A stretch of 64,000 nucleotides of DNA. It comes from Alkaliphilus serpentinus. Its GTDB lineage: Bacteria > Bacillota > Clostridia > Peptostreptococcales > Natronincolaceae. Numbering within the stretch: the first letter of the stretch is position 1; every line of letters starts with the position of its first letter. Both the position numbers and the translations under genes were made by a program. Under the pieces are notes generated by a model, which worked only from the letters and a program-made list of their open reading frames with translations, did no database searches and was not told the DNA's origin. Where the stretch lies: assembly GCF_009017255.1 (NCBI RefSeq), contig NZ_WBZB01000014.1:62001-126000 (forward strand). The letters run 5' to 3'. Positions 38,158 through 46,159 of the stretch are shown in pieces.

Positions 38158-39611
38158 TGAAAAGGACCTATACTAAATTGATTTTTGAAGTATCTAAGAA
38201 GGGCAACAAGGGTTATCAATTACCCAGCTGGGAGGCCGACAATAAATCGACAGATTCCCTGATTCCTTCAGATTTTTTAAGGAATGAAGATGTGGAGCTA
38301 CCAGAGGTTAGTGAGGTGGATGTAATCCGTCACTATACCCTACTATCTAATAAAAACTATGGTGTTGATACAGGCTTCTATCCATTAGGTTCCTGTACTA
38401 TGAAATATAATCCCAAAATAAATGAAGATATGGCTGCTATGGCGGAATTTGCAACCCTTCATCCATATCAACCCCAGGAAACAATTCAAGGAGCCTTGGA
38501 GTTAATGTATAACCTAGATAAGATGCTTGCCGAAATAGCAGGGATGGCTAGGATGAGTCTTCAACCAGCTGCAGGTGCCCATGGGGAAATGGCAGGTCTA
38601 ATGGTAATAAAGGCCTACCATCAACATAGGGGAGATACAAAAAGAACAAAAATAATTGTCCCCGACTCTGCCCACGGAACCAACCCTGCCACAGCTGCAG
38701 TAGTCGGATATGATATTGTTGAAATTAAATCTACAAAAGATGGTGCTGTGGATATTGAAAGCCTAAAGGCAGCTTTAAGTGATGAGATTGCTGGCTTGAT
38801 GTTAACAAATCCTAGTACCTTAGGTCTATTTGAAACCAATATTAAAGAAATCGCAGATTTGGTTCATGAGGCCGGTGGACTTCTTTACTATGATGGTGCT
38901 AATATGAATGCGATTATGGGCTATGCAAGGCCTGGAGATATGGGCTTTGATGTACTTCACTATAATCTTCATAAAACCTTTTCAACTCCCCACGGTGGAG
39001 GTGGTCCTGGCAGTGGACCTATTGGTGTAAGGGAAGACTTAGTTCAGTTCCTACCGGCACCATTGGTGGAGAAAAATGAAAAGGGTTATTACCTTGATTA
39101 CGATAGACCTTTATCCATTGGAAAGGTTAAGGGCTTCTATGGACACTTTGGTATGCTGGTGAGGGCCTACACCTATATTAAAACCATGGGTAAGGGATTA
39201 AAGAATGTAAGCGAAATGGCTGTATTAAATGCCAATTATTTAATGCATAGATTAAAGGAGCATTATTATCTTCCAATAGACCAGGTTTGCAAGCATGAAT
39301 TTGTTCTTGGAGGCTTACAGGCTGATACCATGGATGTGTCTACTTTAGATGTTGCTAAGAGATTATTGGATTATGGCTATCATCCACCAACGGTTTATTT
39401 CCCACTAATTGTTGATGGAGCTATAATGATAGAACCTACAGAAACAGAAGGGTTAGAAACCCTTGATGGCTTCGCTGATGTAATGATTAAAATAGCCGAA
39501 GAAGCTTCTGAAAAACCATCCTTGTTGAAAAATGCTCCTTATGATACCGATGTAAGGAGAGTTGATGAAGCTAAAGCAGCTAGAGATTTAATTTTAAAAT
39601 ACACTAAATAA
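38157..39611 (+). CDS. gcvPB: Glycine dehydrogenase (decarboxylating) subunit 2
   Basis: This 484-residue protein is the PLP-binding half of the split P protein. The PLP Lys is in [21 protein letters not shown], and the motif [16 protein letters not shown] is typical. It starts at GTG 38157, overlapping the stop of gcvPA by one base, so the two subunits are translationally coupled. The next ORF, with an in-frame TGA, begins 26 bases after the stop. Confidence 0.96.
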   Translation: MKRTYTKLIFEVSKKGNKGYQLPSWEADNKSTDSLIPSDFLRNEDVELPEVSEVDVIRHYTLLSNKNYGVDTGFYPLGSCTMKYNPKINEDMAAMAEFATLHPYQPQETIQGALELMYNLDKMLAEIAGMARMSLQPAAGAHGEMAGLMVIKAYHQHRGDTKRTKIIVPDSAHGTNPATAAVVGYDIVEIKSTKDGAVDIESLKAALSDEIAGLMLTNPSTLGLFETNIKEIADLVHEAGGLLYYDGANMNAIMGYARPGDMGFDVLHYNLHKTFSTPHGGGGPGSGPIGVREDLVQFLPAPLVEKNEKGYYLDYDRPLSIGKVKGFYGHFGMLVRAYTYIKTMGKGLKNVSEMAVLNANYLMHRLKEHYYLPIDQVCKHEFVLGGLQADTMDVSTLDVAKRLLDYGYHPPTVYFPLIVDGAIMIEPTETEGLETLDGFADVMIKIAEEASEKPSLLKNAPYDTDVRRVDEAKAARDLILKYTK

Positions 39612-39637
39612 TACCACTAGAGAAGGGGGTGAAAAGG

Positions 39638-39940
39638 ATGACCTTTGCTCGAGACGTAAACATTGGAAGGGCACTAGAGGAGAGTATTCTAAACTCCCTT
39701 GAGGAAAGAAAAGCCAATGCTTGCTCCACCTGAAATCTTGCAAGTGTACTTGCAGTCGCCTGGGGCGTCAAGGAGGAAGTAGATCCTAGTATTGCAAATG
39801 GTTTAAGGGACTATATCAAGTCCTTAGAGGGTAGCTCTGTAAAGCTGGAAACTGGTGAAAATGCCCTTATATTAAAGGGAGATATTAAAGAAAAGAATGA
39901 TAAGGCTATATTGATTTATCGCTACCAGTTGGTTGCGTAG
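39638..39940 (+). CDS. Probable selenoprotein with C-x-x-U motif, inside the glycine cleavage operon
   Basis: This 100-codon ORF starts at ATG 39638 (AGAAGGGGGTG upstream) and ends at TAG 39938-39940. One TGA at 39731-39733 (codon 32) lies in frame in ALEESILNSLEE-RKANACST-U-NLASVLAVAWGV, so Cys29 and Sec32 would form C-S-T-U, a classic redox motif. After the TGA the frame stays open for 67 codons with gene-like composition. Hairpins directly after the TGA could act as a bacterial SECIS. I do not recognise the family; predicted structure is mostly helical with a beta-type C-terminus. The gene lies between gcvPB and lipB, suggesting a role in glycine cleavage or lipoyl redox. The alternative is a nonsense mutation. 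Confidence 0.65.
39738..39772 (+). promoter_or_regulatory. Candidate bacterial SECIS element after the in-frame TGA
   Basis: Two hairpins follow the TGA at 39731. The first, TTGCAAG/CTTGCAG (39738-39755) with loop TGTA, is 7 bp but close to the TGA. The second pairs CTT, G and CGCC (39749-39760) with GGCG, C and AAG (39764-39772) around loop TGG, placing the loop about 28 bases after the TGA. The second fits the usual spacing and has an early loop G; they compete for 39749-39755. Folding by eye only. Confidence 0.4.
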
Positions 39941-39992
39941 CTTTAGTTGATAAGAGTTGAGATATTTCAGCTAATAGTAGGGCAATAATTTT

Positions 39993-40019
39993 AACACCTC
40001 CCCTGAAAGGGGAGGTGTT
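39993..40019 (+). other. Strong hairpin between the C-x-x-U gene and lipB
   Basis: AACACCTCCCC (39993-40003) pairs perfectly over 11 bp with GGGGAGGTGTT (40009-40019) around TGAAA. No T run follows, so it is not a classical terminator. It ends 22 bases before the lipB start and may set mRNA stability or lipB expression. Confidence 0.6.
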
Positions 40020-40040
40020 GCTATAAAGGAGTAGAAGGGT

Positions 40041-40724
40041 ATGAAGCTAAATCTTCTGGATTTGGGAAAGTGTCAATATGATAGAGCATTGGAAGTTCAA
40101 TATAAGCTTTTGGAAAAAAGGCAAAAGGGTGAAATAGACGATACTTTAATATTAGTTGAGCACCCATCTGTGATTACTTTGGGGAGAAGGGCTGAGGAAG
40201 CCAATATTATAATATCGAAGGAATTAATGGATAAAGAAGGAATCCAACTGTACGAGACCAATCGTGGAGGAGATGTTACCTATCACGGACCAGGACAGCT
40301 GGTGGGATATCCTATAGTTGATATAAAGAACCTTCCCATTACAATAAGGAACTTTGTGAGGGGCCTAGAAGAGGTATTTATTCGTCTATTAAAGGATGGA
40401 TATCAAATAGAAGCAGGTAGGGACGAGGAGCATACTGGAGTATGGGTAGGAAACAATAAAATTACAGCTATTGGTTTAGCTGTTAAGCGGGGGGTAACCA
40501 TGCATGGTTTTGCCTTTAATATCAATACCATCCTACAGCACTTTAACTACATTGTTCCCTGTGGCATAACCAACAAAGGGGTAACCTCTATGGAGAAGCT
40601 AATGGGAAGACCTATAGACTTTGATATCACTGCTCATGAAGTTTCATCCTACTTTTTAGAGGTGTTTGGTTATGATGATTTGGTGAGGGTTCAACTTGAT
40701 AGCTTGCTGGGGAGGGATGTATAA
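40041..40724 (+). CDS. lipB: Lipoyl(octanoyl) transferase
   Basis: This 227-residue enzyme moves octanoyl groups from acyl carrier protein to lipoyl domains such as GcvH. Motifs are NRGGDVTYHGPGQLVGYPI, the Lys-containing NNKITAIGLAVKRGVTMHGFAFN and the catalytic Cys in YIVPCGI. Its stop overlaps the lipA start by one base. Placement in the gcv operon links lipoate synthesis to glycine cleavage demand. Confidence 0.95.
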   Translation: MKLNLLDLGKCQYDRALEVQYKLLEKRQKGEIDDTLILVEHPSVITLGRRAEEANIIISKELMDKEGIQLYETNRGGDVTYHGPGQLVGYPIVDIKNLPITIRNFVRGLEEVFIRLLKDGYQIEAGRDEEHTGVWVGNNKITAIGLAVKRGVTMHGFAFNINTILQHFNYIVPCGITNKGVTSMEKLMGRPIDFDITAHEVSSYFLEVFGYDDLVRVQLDSLLGRDV

Positions 40725-41581
40725 TGACATTAAAAAGAAAACCATCTTGGCTTAGGATTAAGGTACCCCAAGGTCAAAACCTAGACTATGTAAAAACCAT
40801 TCTTTCGGATTATTCTCTGAATACCGTTTGTCAGGAGGCTAACTGTCCTAATAAGCTGGAGTGTTACAGCAAAAAAACCGCCACCTTTATGATACTAGGT
40901 AGGGAATGCTCGAGAAATTGTAGGTTTTGCAATATTTCCCATGGAGAGCTTCAACCTGTAGATGAAATGGAGGCCAATAATGTAGCTGAGGCTTCAGTTA
41001 AGCTAGGGTTAAAGCATGTAGTGGTTACCTCTGTAACGAGGGATGACCTTCCCGATGGAGGTGCCAGTCATTTTGCTGCTGTAATAAATGCCATAAAACT
41101 AAAAGATGCTAATATGATTATAGAGGTATTAATACCTGATTTCAGAGGAAGTGAGGAAGCCTTAAAAAAGGTTGTACTGGCACAGCCCCACATAATCAAT
41201 CATAATGTTGAAACCGTTCCCCGATTATATGACGATGTTCGGCCAATGGCAGATTACAAGCAGTCTTTAAATCTCATAAAGCAGGTGAAGGAAATTAATA
41301 ATAGGATTTATACAAAGTCAGGAATTATGGTAGGTATGGGAGAAACTGAAAAAGAGGTTACAAAGGTAATGAAGGATTTAAGAGAGGTGGGCTGCGACTT
41401 TCTTACCGTTGGACAATATCTTCCCCCTGGGAGAGACTACTATCCACTGGTAGAATATGTAACCCCCGAGACCTTTGAAAGGTATAAGGAAATAGGCATA
41501 AAACTGGGTTTTTCAGCTGTTGCCTCAAGTCCCCTTGTTAGAAGCTCCTATAATGCCGCTGAGATGATGGAGGGGAAATAG
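40724..41581 (+). CDS. lipA: Lipoyl synthase (radical SAM)
   Basis: This 285-residue enzyme inserts sulfur at C6 and C8 of the octanoyl group. The auxiliary cluster Cys are in CQEANCPNKLEC, the radical SAM cluster in CSRNCRFCNI, and the C-terminal Ser ligand in VASSPLVRSSYNA. It follows lipB with a one-base overlap. All family residues I can check are present. Confidence 0.96.
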   Translation: MTLKRKPSWLRIKVPQGQNLDYVKTILSDYSLNTVCQEANCPNKLECYSKKTATFMILGRECSRNCRFCNISHGELQPVDEMEANNVAEASVKLGLKHVVVTSVTRDDLPDGGASHFAAVINAIKLKDANMIIEVLIPDFRGSEEALKKVVLAQPHIINHNVETVPRLYDDVRPMADYKQSLNLIKQVKEINNRIYTKSGIMVGMGETEKEVTKVMKDLREVGCDFLTVGQYLPPGRDYYPLVEYVTPETFERYKEIGIKLGFSAVASSPLVRSSYNAAEMMEGK

Positions 41582-41595
41582 TAGTATATGAAGAT

Positions 41596-41628
41596 TAATG
41601 TTGAATGTTAAATGTTGAATGTTGAATT
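41596..41628 (+). repeat. Heptamer repeat tract (TTGAATG type)
   Basis: Imperfect head-to-tail heptamers TTGAATG, TTAAATG, TTGAATG and TTGAATT follow lipA. The end of the tract recurs almost exactly at 46010-46037. No gene is visible in 41582-41863. Confidence 0.75.
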
Positions 41629-41863
41629 ATTGTAGCTTCGATAACGAAGCATTTATAGATTCTGTAGAATAGAAATATACTATTTATAGTTCCTTTATTG
41701 GAGTCGACAATTCATTCTAATCATTATATAATATAGTTGAATTACAAGATTGCTTATTTCCTTAACTTTATTAATCAGTATGCTAAGGAAAATAATTAAT
41801 CCATTGCTTTTATTTTCAATTATATTAATTCTGATTAAAATTTTAAGTCTGGAGGGAATCTAT

Positions 41864-42346
41864 ATGAAGGAAATTGTGTTGGCTGGAGGGTGTTTTTGGG
41901 GTGTGGAGGCATACTTCAAAAGAATTAATGGAGTAGTAGACACTGAGGTGGGTTATGCCAATGGTCATGTGGAGAATCCCACCTATAAAGAGGTTTGTAC
42001 ATCCTTTACAGGTCATGCTGAGGTATGCAAAATAAAATACGACGAAGGAGTTATATCCCTTAAGGAGCTTTTAAATCGTTTTTGGAAAATTATCGACCCC
42101 ACCGCCATCAATAGGCAAGGGCCAGATGTGGGCCATCAATACAGAAGTGGTATATTCTATGTTGATGAACAGGATTTAGACACCATCATGAAGTCTAAAG
42201 AAGAAGAGGCACAGAAGTATCAAGATGATATAGTAACAGAGGTAGAGGCCTTAAAGAGTTACTACCCTGCAGAGGAGTACCATCAAAAATATCTTGAAAA
42301 GAATCCTGGTGGGTATTGTCATATAGATTTAAGCAAATTTGATTAG
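41864..42346 (+). CDS. msrA: Peptide methionine sulfoxide reductase MsrA
   Basis: This 160-residue enzyme reduces methionine-S-sulfoxide in proteins. The catalytic motif is [12 protein letters not shown] with Cys as the nucleophile; some relatives in selenium-using Clostridia have Sec there, but this codon is TGT. Other family marks are [27 protein letters not shown] and [17 protein letters not shown]. The start is ATG 41864 with CTGGAGGG upstream. The frame is open 38 codons further and would add a hydrophobic stretch, but that part lacks a ribosome site. Confidence 0.94.
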   Translation: MKEIVLAGGCFWGVEAYFKRINGVVDTEVGYANGHVENPTYKEVCTSFTGHAEVCKIKYDEGVISLKELLNRFWKIIDPTAINRQGPDVGHQYRSGIFYVDEQDLDTIMKSKEEEAQKYQDDIVTEVEALKSYYPAEEYHQKYLEKNPGGYCHIDLSKFD

Positions 42347-42467
42347 ACTGATGAAAAACTATCATCTGCTTTGTTGTTGCAAAAAGTCAGCAATCTTACG
42401 TATTTCTGTATACGCTGCAATCGCTGACTTTTTTTACGCCTCCCATCTGACAGTTTTTGATCAGTCT
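42345..42467. repeat. 123-bp palindromic element with inner hairpin, MITE-like
   Basis: AGACTGATGAAAAACT (42345-42360) and AGTTTTTGATCAGTCT (42452-42467) are terminal inverted repeats, 15 of 16 paired. Inside, AAAAAGTCAGC (42381-42391) pairs with GCTGACTTTTT (42423-42433), which also forms a good terminator for msrA. It encodes no protein. The shape suggests a small non-autonomous mobile element reused as a terminator. Confidence 0.55.
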
Positions 42468-42574
42468 ACATCTTGAACATTTTGTCTTCAATCTGAACAG
42501 GGAACTATTCCCTGTTTTTTTAAGTCTAAAAAGCAAGGGATGTAAAACTATTTGTAGAATAAGTATTAAAGAAC

Positions 42575-42716
42575 AATTAAGAATTAAGAATTAAGAATTA
42601 AGAATTAAGAATTAAGAATGAATTAAGAATGAAGAATGAAAAATGAAGAATGAAGAAGTAGTGAAAAAAAGTAGTGTTAAAGAACGATGAAGAATTAGGA
42701 ATGAAGAATGTAGAAT
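42575..42716 (+). repeat. Heptamer repeat tract (AATTAAG type)
   Basis: About six perfect tandem copies of the heptamer AATTAAG (42575-42620) decay into AATGAAG-like copies to about 42658 and scattered remnants to 42716. It lies just before the lytic transglycosylase gene. Confidence 0.8.
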
Positions 42717-42753
42717 TAGTGATAAAAAAGCAATTAAAGGGGAATGTTCAATT

Positions 42754-44517
42754 ATGAAATTATTAAAGGCTGGGATCATATGCCTATTGATTATTGTGAT
42801 AGTATTGGCTGTTATGGTTTTTAGAGATAGGATCCAAAGTGTAAATATCATAGAGGTACAGGCTGATCCCTACTCCTACGATGTGAAGGGGGCAGTTGAG
42901 GAATATCAGCTTCTAGAAAAGCTAAGGGAGGATAACAGTGAAGCAGCAATAGAAAAACTAAAAAGCCTTGTTGATTTAAAGAATGCCACTGGTTACCGGG
43001 CTAATATCATCCTTGCAGAAAAGCTTAAAGGTAGGGGTGAGGATTACACATCACACTACAAAAGGGCTTTGGATTTATTTGTAAATCAGGACCTTCAATT
43101 TAGTTTAGCTGAAGGCTTAATGGAATGGGAATATACCCAAGAAGCAATAGAGGCTTATATAAACCTCTTGCCAGCTGAAGATGCCATTGGTTCTCTGCTG
43201 CAATTGGGAAAGAATAAATGGGAAATTGCTAGACAATTGATAGTTGCTAAGCACTTTACTGCAGCTACCGAATACCTTCAAGAGGAGCTTCAGGATTCAG
43301 AGAATGATCCCTTGTATAAAAGCTTGTATGCCTTGCTATTGACATCCAGTGGAGATTATGATGCCGGTCTAGAGATTTTTCAAGATATTAAGGAAGTGAT
43401 TATATCTGATAAAGAAATTTATTGGTGGTACGGCAGGGCTTTGGAGACAGTTGGTAAGCTGGAGGAGGCAATGGCTGTATATGAAGACCTTGATGGGAAG
43501 GGAAGCTATCGCTTTGGTTTACTCCTAGAAGGGTTGAATAGAAACTTAGAGGCTGCCAATGCATATGTTACCAGTGATTCAGATGTTTCTCTTTGGCGGG
43601 GAGCTAGACTACTAGATGAACTAAATCGTAAAGAGGAAGCCCTAGAGGTATATAAAAGGCTAGCCTATATGGAAGGTTCCTATCACGAGGATTCGGCCTA
43701 TAGGGCTTATATCCTCCAAAAGGAATTACAGAAGCCCGTAGATGAAGAGATTGTAAACCTTCTCAAGAAATCCCCAGCATGGTCAGCTGCCATTGGAGTG
43801 GAGCCACAATGGCCAAGTCTACAGCCTTCTGCCTTCAGGAGACCTGAATTCCTTCAACGCTATGAAGATTATTTGGATGAGGGCTTATTGGAGATGGCAA
43901 ACATAGAACATTCTATTGGAGAAAAATTTGCAACTAATCAAGAAAAGCTATACCTTGGAAGAGAAAATGTAGAGAGAGCTCAGTATTATAGAGGGGTAAT
44001 ATGGGGAATTAGAGCCATAAGGGAGGAACCCACCCTTGAAGGATATCAATTAGCTTACCAAAGACCCTTTGAAGAATTGGTTATGAAGGCTGCAGAGGAA
44101 TTTCAAATAGATCCTTATCTTATTTGGGCTGTTATGAGGGAGGAAAGCCACTATAGACCAGAGGTCTTTTCGAGGGTAGGAGCAGTTGGCCTCATGCAAA
44201 TTATGCCTGCAACTGGAGAAGATATTGCTTCTAGGCTAAAGGTAGATTTCAATGATAGTCACCTGTTGAACCCAGAAATTAATATACGTTTTGGGGCCTA
44301 TTATATAAAATTAATGTTAAACTCCTTTGAGGGAGACATGGATAGAGCTCTGGCTGCCTACAATGGTGGACCGGGTAATGTTAGGAAGTGGAGTAGAACC
44401 CATCTTGGTTCAACTAAAGAGGGCTTTCCGACGGCAATAACCTTCCTGGAAACCAGAAGGTATATAACAAAGGTAAAGAACTCCTATTACACATATAAGT
44501 GGTTATATCAAGAGTAG
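42754..44517 (+). CDS. Lytic transglycosylase with tetratricopeptide-like region
   Basis: This 587-residue protein has an N-terminal membrane anchor (about residues 7-24), a long helical region with repeat-like hairpins (about 60-400) and a C-terminal SLT domain of the GH23 type. The catalytic Glu is in WAVMREESHYRPEVFS near residue 462, and GAVGLMQIMPATG and ALAAYNGGPGNVRKW complete the fold. It cleaves the glycan strands of peptidoglycan and resembles Slt70 in layout. The start follows AAAGGGG. Confidence 0.9.
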   Translation: MKLLKAGIICLLIIVIVLAVMVFRDRIQSVNIIEVQADPYSYDVKGAVEEYQLLEKLREDNSEAAIEKLKSLVDLKNATGYRANIILAEKLKGRGEDYTSHYKRALDLFVNQDLQFSLAEGLMEWEYTQEAIEAYINLLPAEDAIGSLLQLGKNKWEIARQLIVAKHFTAATEYLQEELQDSENDPLYKSLYALLLTSSGDYDAGLEIFQDIKEVIISDKEIYWWYGRALETVGKLEEAMAVYEDLDGKGSYRFGLLLEGLNRNLEAANAYVTSDSDVSLWRGARLLDELNRKEEALEVYKRLAYMEGSYHEDSAYRAYILQKELQKPVDEEIVNLLKKSPAWSAAIGVEPQWPSLQPSAFRRPEFLQRYEDYLDEGLLEMANIEHSIGEKFATNQEKLYLGRENVERAQYYRGVIWGIRAIREEPTLEGYQLAYQRPFEELVMKAAEEFQIDPYLIWAVMREESHYRPEVFSRVGAVGLMQIMPATGEDIASRLKVDFNDSHLLNPEINIRFGAYYIKLMLNSFEGDMDRALAAYNGGPGNVRKWSRTHLGSTKEGFPTAITFLETRRYITKVKNSYYTYKWLYQE

Positions 44518-44520
44518 AAA

Positions 44521-44556
44521 AAAAGCTACTGAAATGAAATTAATTCAGTAGCTTTT
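44521..44556. terminator. Bidirectional terminator between the transglycosylase and M29 peptidase genes
   Basis: AAAAGCTACTGAA pairs with TTCAGTAGCTTTT (13 bp), T-rich on both strands, between convergent genes. Confidence 0.8.
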
Positions 44557-44562
44557 AGTTTA

Positions 44563-45795
44563 TTATATTGCCCAATTACCCCTTCTAAAAATAGGTAATT
44601 TGCTTCCATCGGAGGTTTCTCCATCTATATCCATATCTGGGGAACCAATCATAAAGTCTACATGAATCAAACTTGTATTGGCCCCCTTCTTTTCTAATTC
44701 CTCATGGCTAAGCTTTCCGCCATCCTTAATGCTTAGGGGATAGGCCATACCAATGGCTAGATGATTAGAAGCATTTTCATCAAACAAAGTATTGTAGAAT
44801 ATAATATTTGAGTTTGAAACCGGTGAATTATGAGGGACAAGGGCTATTTCTCCTAGATAATGGGAGCCCTCATCGGTTTCGATCATCTTTTTAAGGGTTT
44901 CATAGCCTATTTCAGCTGTGAAATCAACAATTCTACCCTTTTCAAAGGTGATTGAGAATTGATCAATTAGCTTACCACCATAGTTTAGAGGCTTTGTACT
45001 GGTTACGACACCATGAACACCTTCCTTCAAAGGCATTGTAAATACCTCTTCAGTTGGCATATTTGGTACAAATTCTATGTCATTGTTGCTATGCATTCCT
45101 CCGCCTATCCATATATGGTCTTCCGGAAGCTCAATGATTAAATCTGTTCCTGGCGCCTTTAGATAGAGCTTCTTAAAGGATTTATCGTTTAGGTATTCTA
45201 GCCTTTCCTTAAGGAGCCCCAAATGATCCTGCCAAGCCTTAATGGGATCCTCCTGATTAACTCGGGTAATCTTAAAAATCTTTTCCCATAATAAATCAAC
45301 CCTATCCTGAGGGTTAACCTCTGGGAAAACCTTCGAAGCCCATTCATTGGTGGGTACTGATACAACTCCCCAGCATGTATTGCCAGATTGTATGTAACTT
45401 CTTAGTTCCTTAGATGCAACTGCAGATGCTTTATTTACCATTGCTACCCTTTCAGGATCCACTTCCTTTAAAAGGTCAGGGTTGGTAGCAGAAATAGATA
45501 AATAAGCAGCCCCCTCCTTAACCATTTCTAATAATCCATTGATCTTCCATTGGGGTACCGTCTTTAAGGTTTCTTCAGGAGCTAAAAGATATCTTATTAA
45601 TGTACAATCCTCATCGTTCCACTCTATATGTACGTTTTTAGCCCCAGCTTCATAGGCAGCCCTGGTTACTTCTCTGGCAAATTCTGTAGCAGCTGTTGGG
45701 GTTTGTAGAATAAGAGTTTGACCCTCTTGAATATTAACTCCCACCTTCACGGCTAAATGGGCATACTTTTTTAGCATGGCCTTAAAATTTTCCAT
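44563..45795 (-). CDS. M29 family aminopeptidase (AmpS/PepS-like)
   Basis: This 410-residue metallopeptidase has the M29 layout: N-terminal YAHLAVKVGVNIQEGQTLIL and C-terminal metal-binding segments MPTEEVFTMPLKEGVHG, GSHYLGEIALVPHNSPV and LHVDFM-like IHVDFMIGS. It removes N-terminal residues from peptides in the cytoplasm. The start is ATG 45795 with GGAGGG 8 bases upstream; the frame opens five codons earlier. A single gene, with a repeat-filled gap upstream. Confidence 0.92.
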   Translation of the reverse strand: MENFKAMLKKYAHLAVKVGVNIQEGQTLILQTPTAATEFAREVTRAAYEAGAKNVHIEWNDEDCTLIRYLLAPEETLKTVPQWKINGLLEMVKEGAAYLSISATNPDLLKEVDPERVAMVNKASAVASKELRSYIQSGNTCWGVVSVPTNEWASKVFPEVNPQDRVDLLWEKIFKITRVNQEDPIKAWQDHLGLLKERLEYLNDKSFKKLYLKAPGTDLIIELPEDHIWIGGGMHSNNDIEFVPNMPTEEVFTMPLKEGVHGVVTSTKPLNYGGKLIDQFSITFEKGRIVDFTAEIGYETLKKMIETDEGSHYLGEIALVPHNSPVSNSNIIFYNTLFDENASNHLAIGMAYPLSIKDGGKLSHEELEKKGANTSLIHVDFMIGSPDMDIDGETSDGSKLPIFRRGNWAI

Positions 45796-45953
45796 TTCTA
45801 TTCCCTCCATATAAAAAAATTTATTTGTATATATTGTATCATGTTTATATAAGAAAACAAATATTACCCATACGAATCATGGATTTACCCTGCTATAGAA
45901 ACACTTGTTCGACACAGACTTGTTTGATATACTTTAAAGGAGTATAGAAATTG

Positions 45954-46037
45954 CAAGTTGAAAGTTGAAAATTGAAAAATTGGAAGCTTTCATATACAAA
46001 AAATGAATGTTAAATGTTAAATGTTGAATGTTGAATT
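45954..46037 (+). repeat. Heptamer repeat tracts (GTTGAAA and TTGAATG types)
   Basis: AAGTTGAAAGTTGAAAATTG near 45957, then AATG-TTAAATG-TTAAATG-TTGAATG-TTGAATT at 46003-46037. The last 25 bases match the tract after lipA. No gene is visible in 45796-46159. Confidence 0.75.
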
Positions 46038-46159
46038 ATGGATGCTACGATTCCTCGAAGCTCTAAAACAAATTCAAGGATTGAGAAAAATAAGCAGATA
46101 ACCAAATCTCTGATTCATTAATCTACAAAAGATCCTATTCAATTAATTCCTAGAAGGGA

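Noticed and set aside
41750-41863. Hydrophobic N-terminal extension of MsrA resembling a membrane anchor
   Set aside because: No ribosome site at its start, whereas CTGGAGGG precedes ATG 41864, which begins at the usual family N-terminus.
42575-42716. CRISPR array
   Set aside because: The repeats are head-to-tail heptamers without spacers, and no cas genes are nearby.
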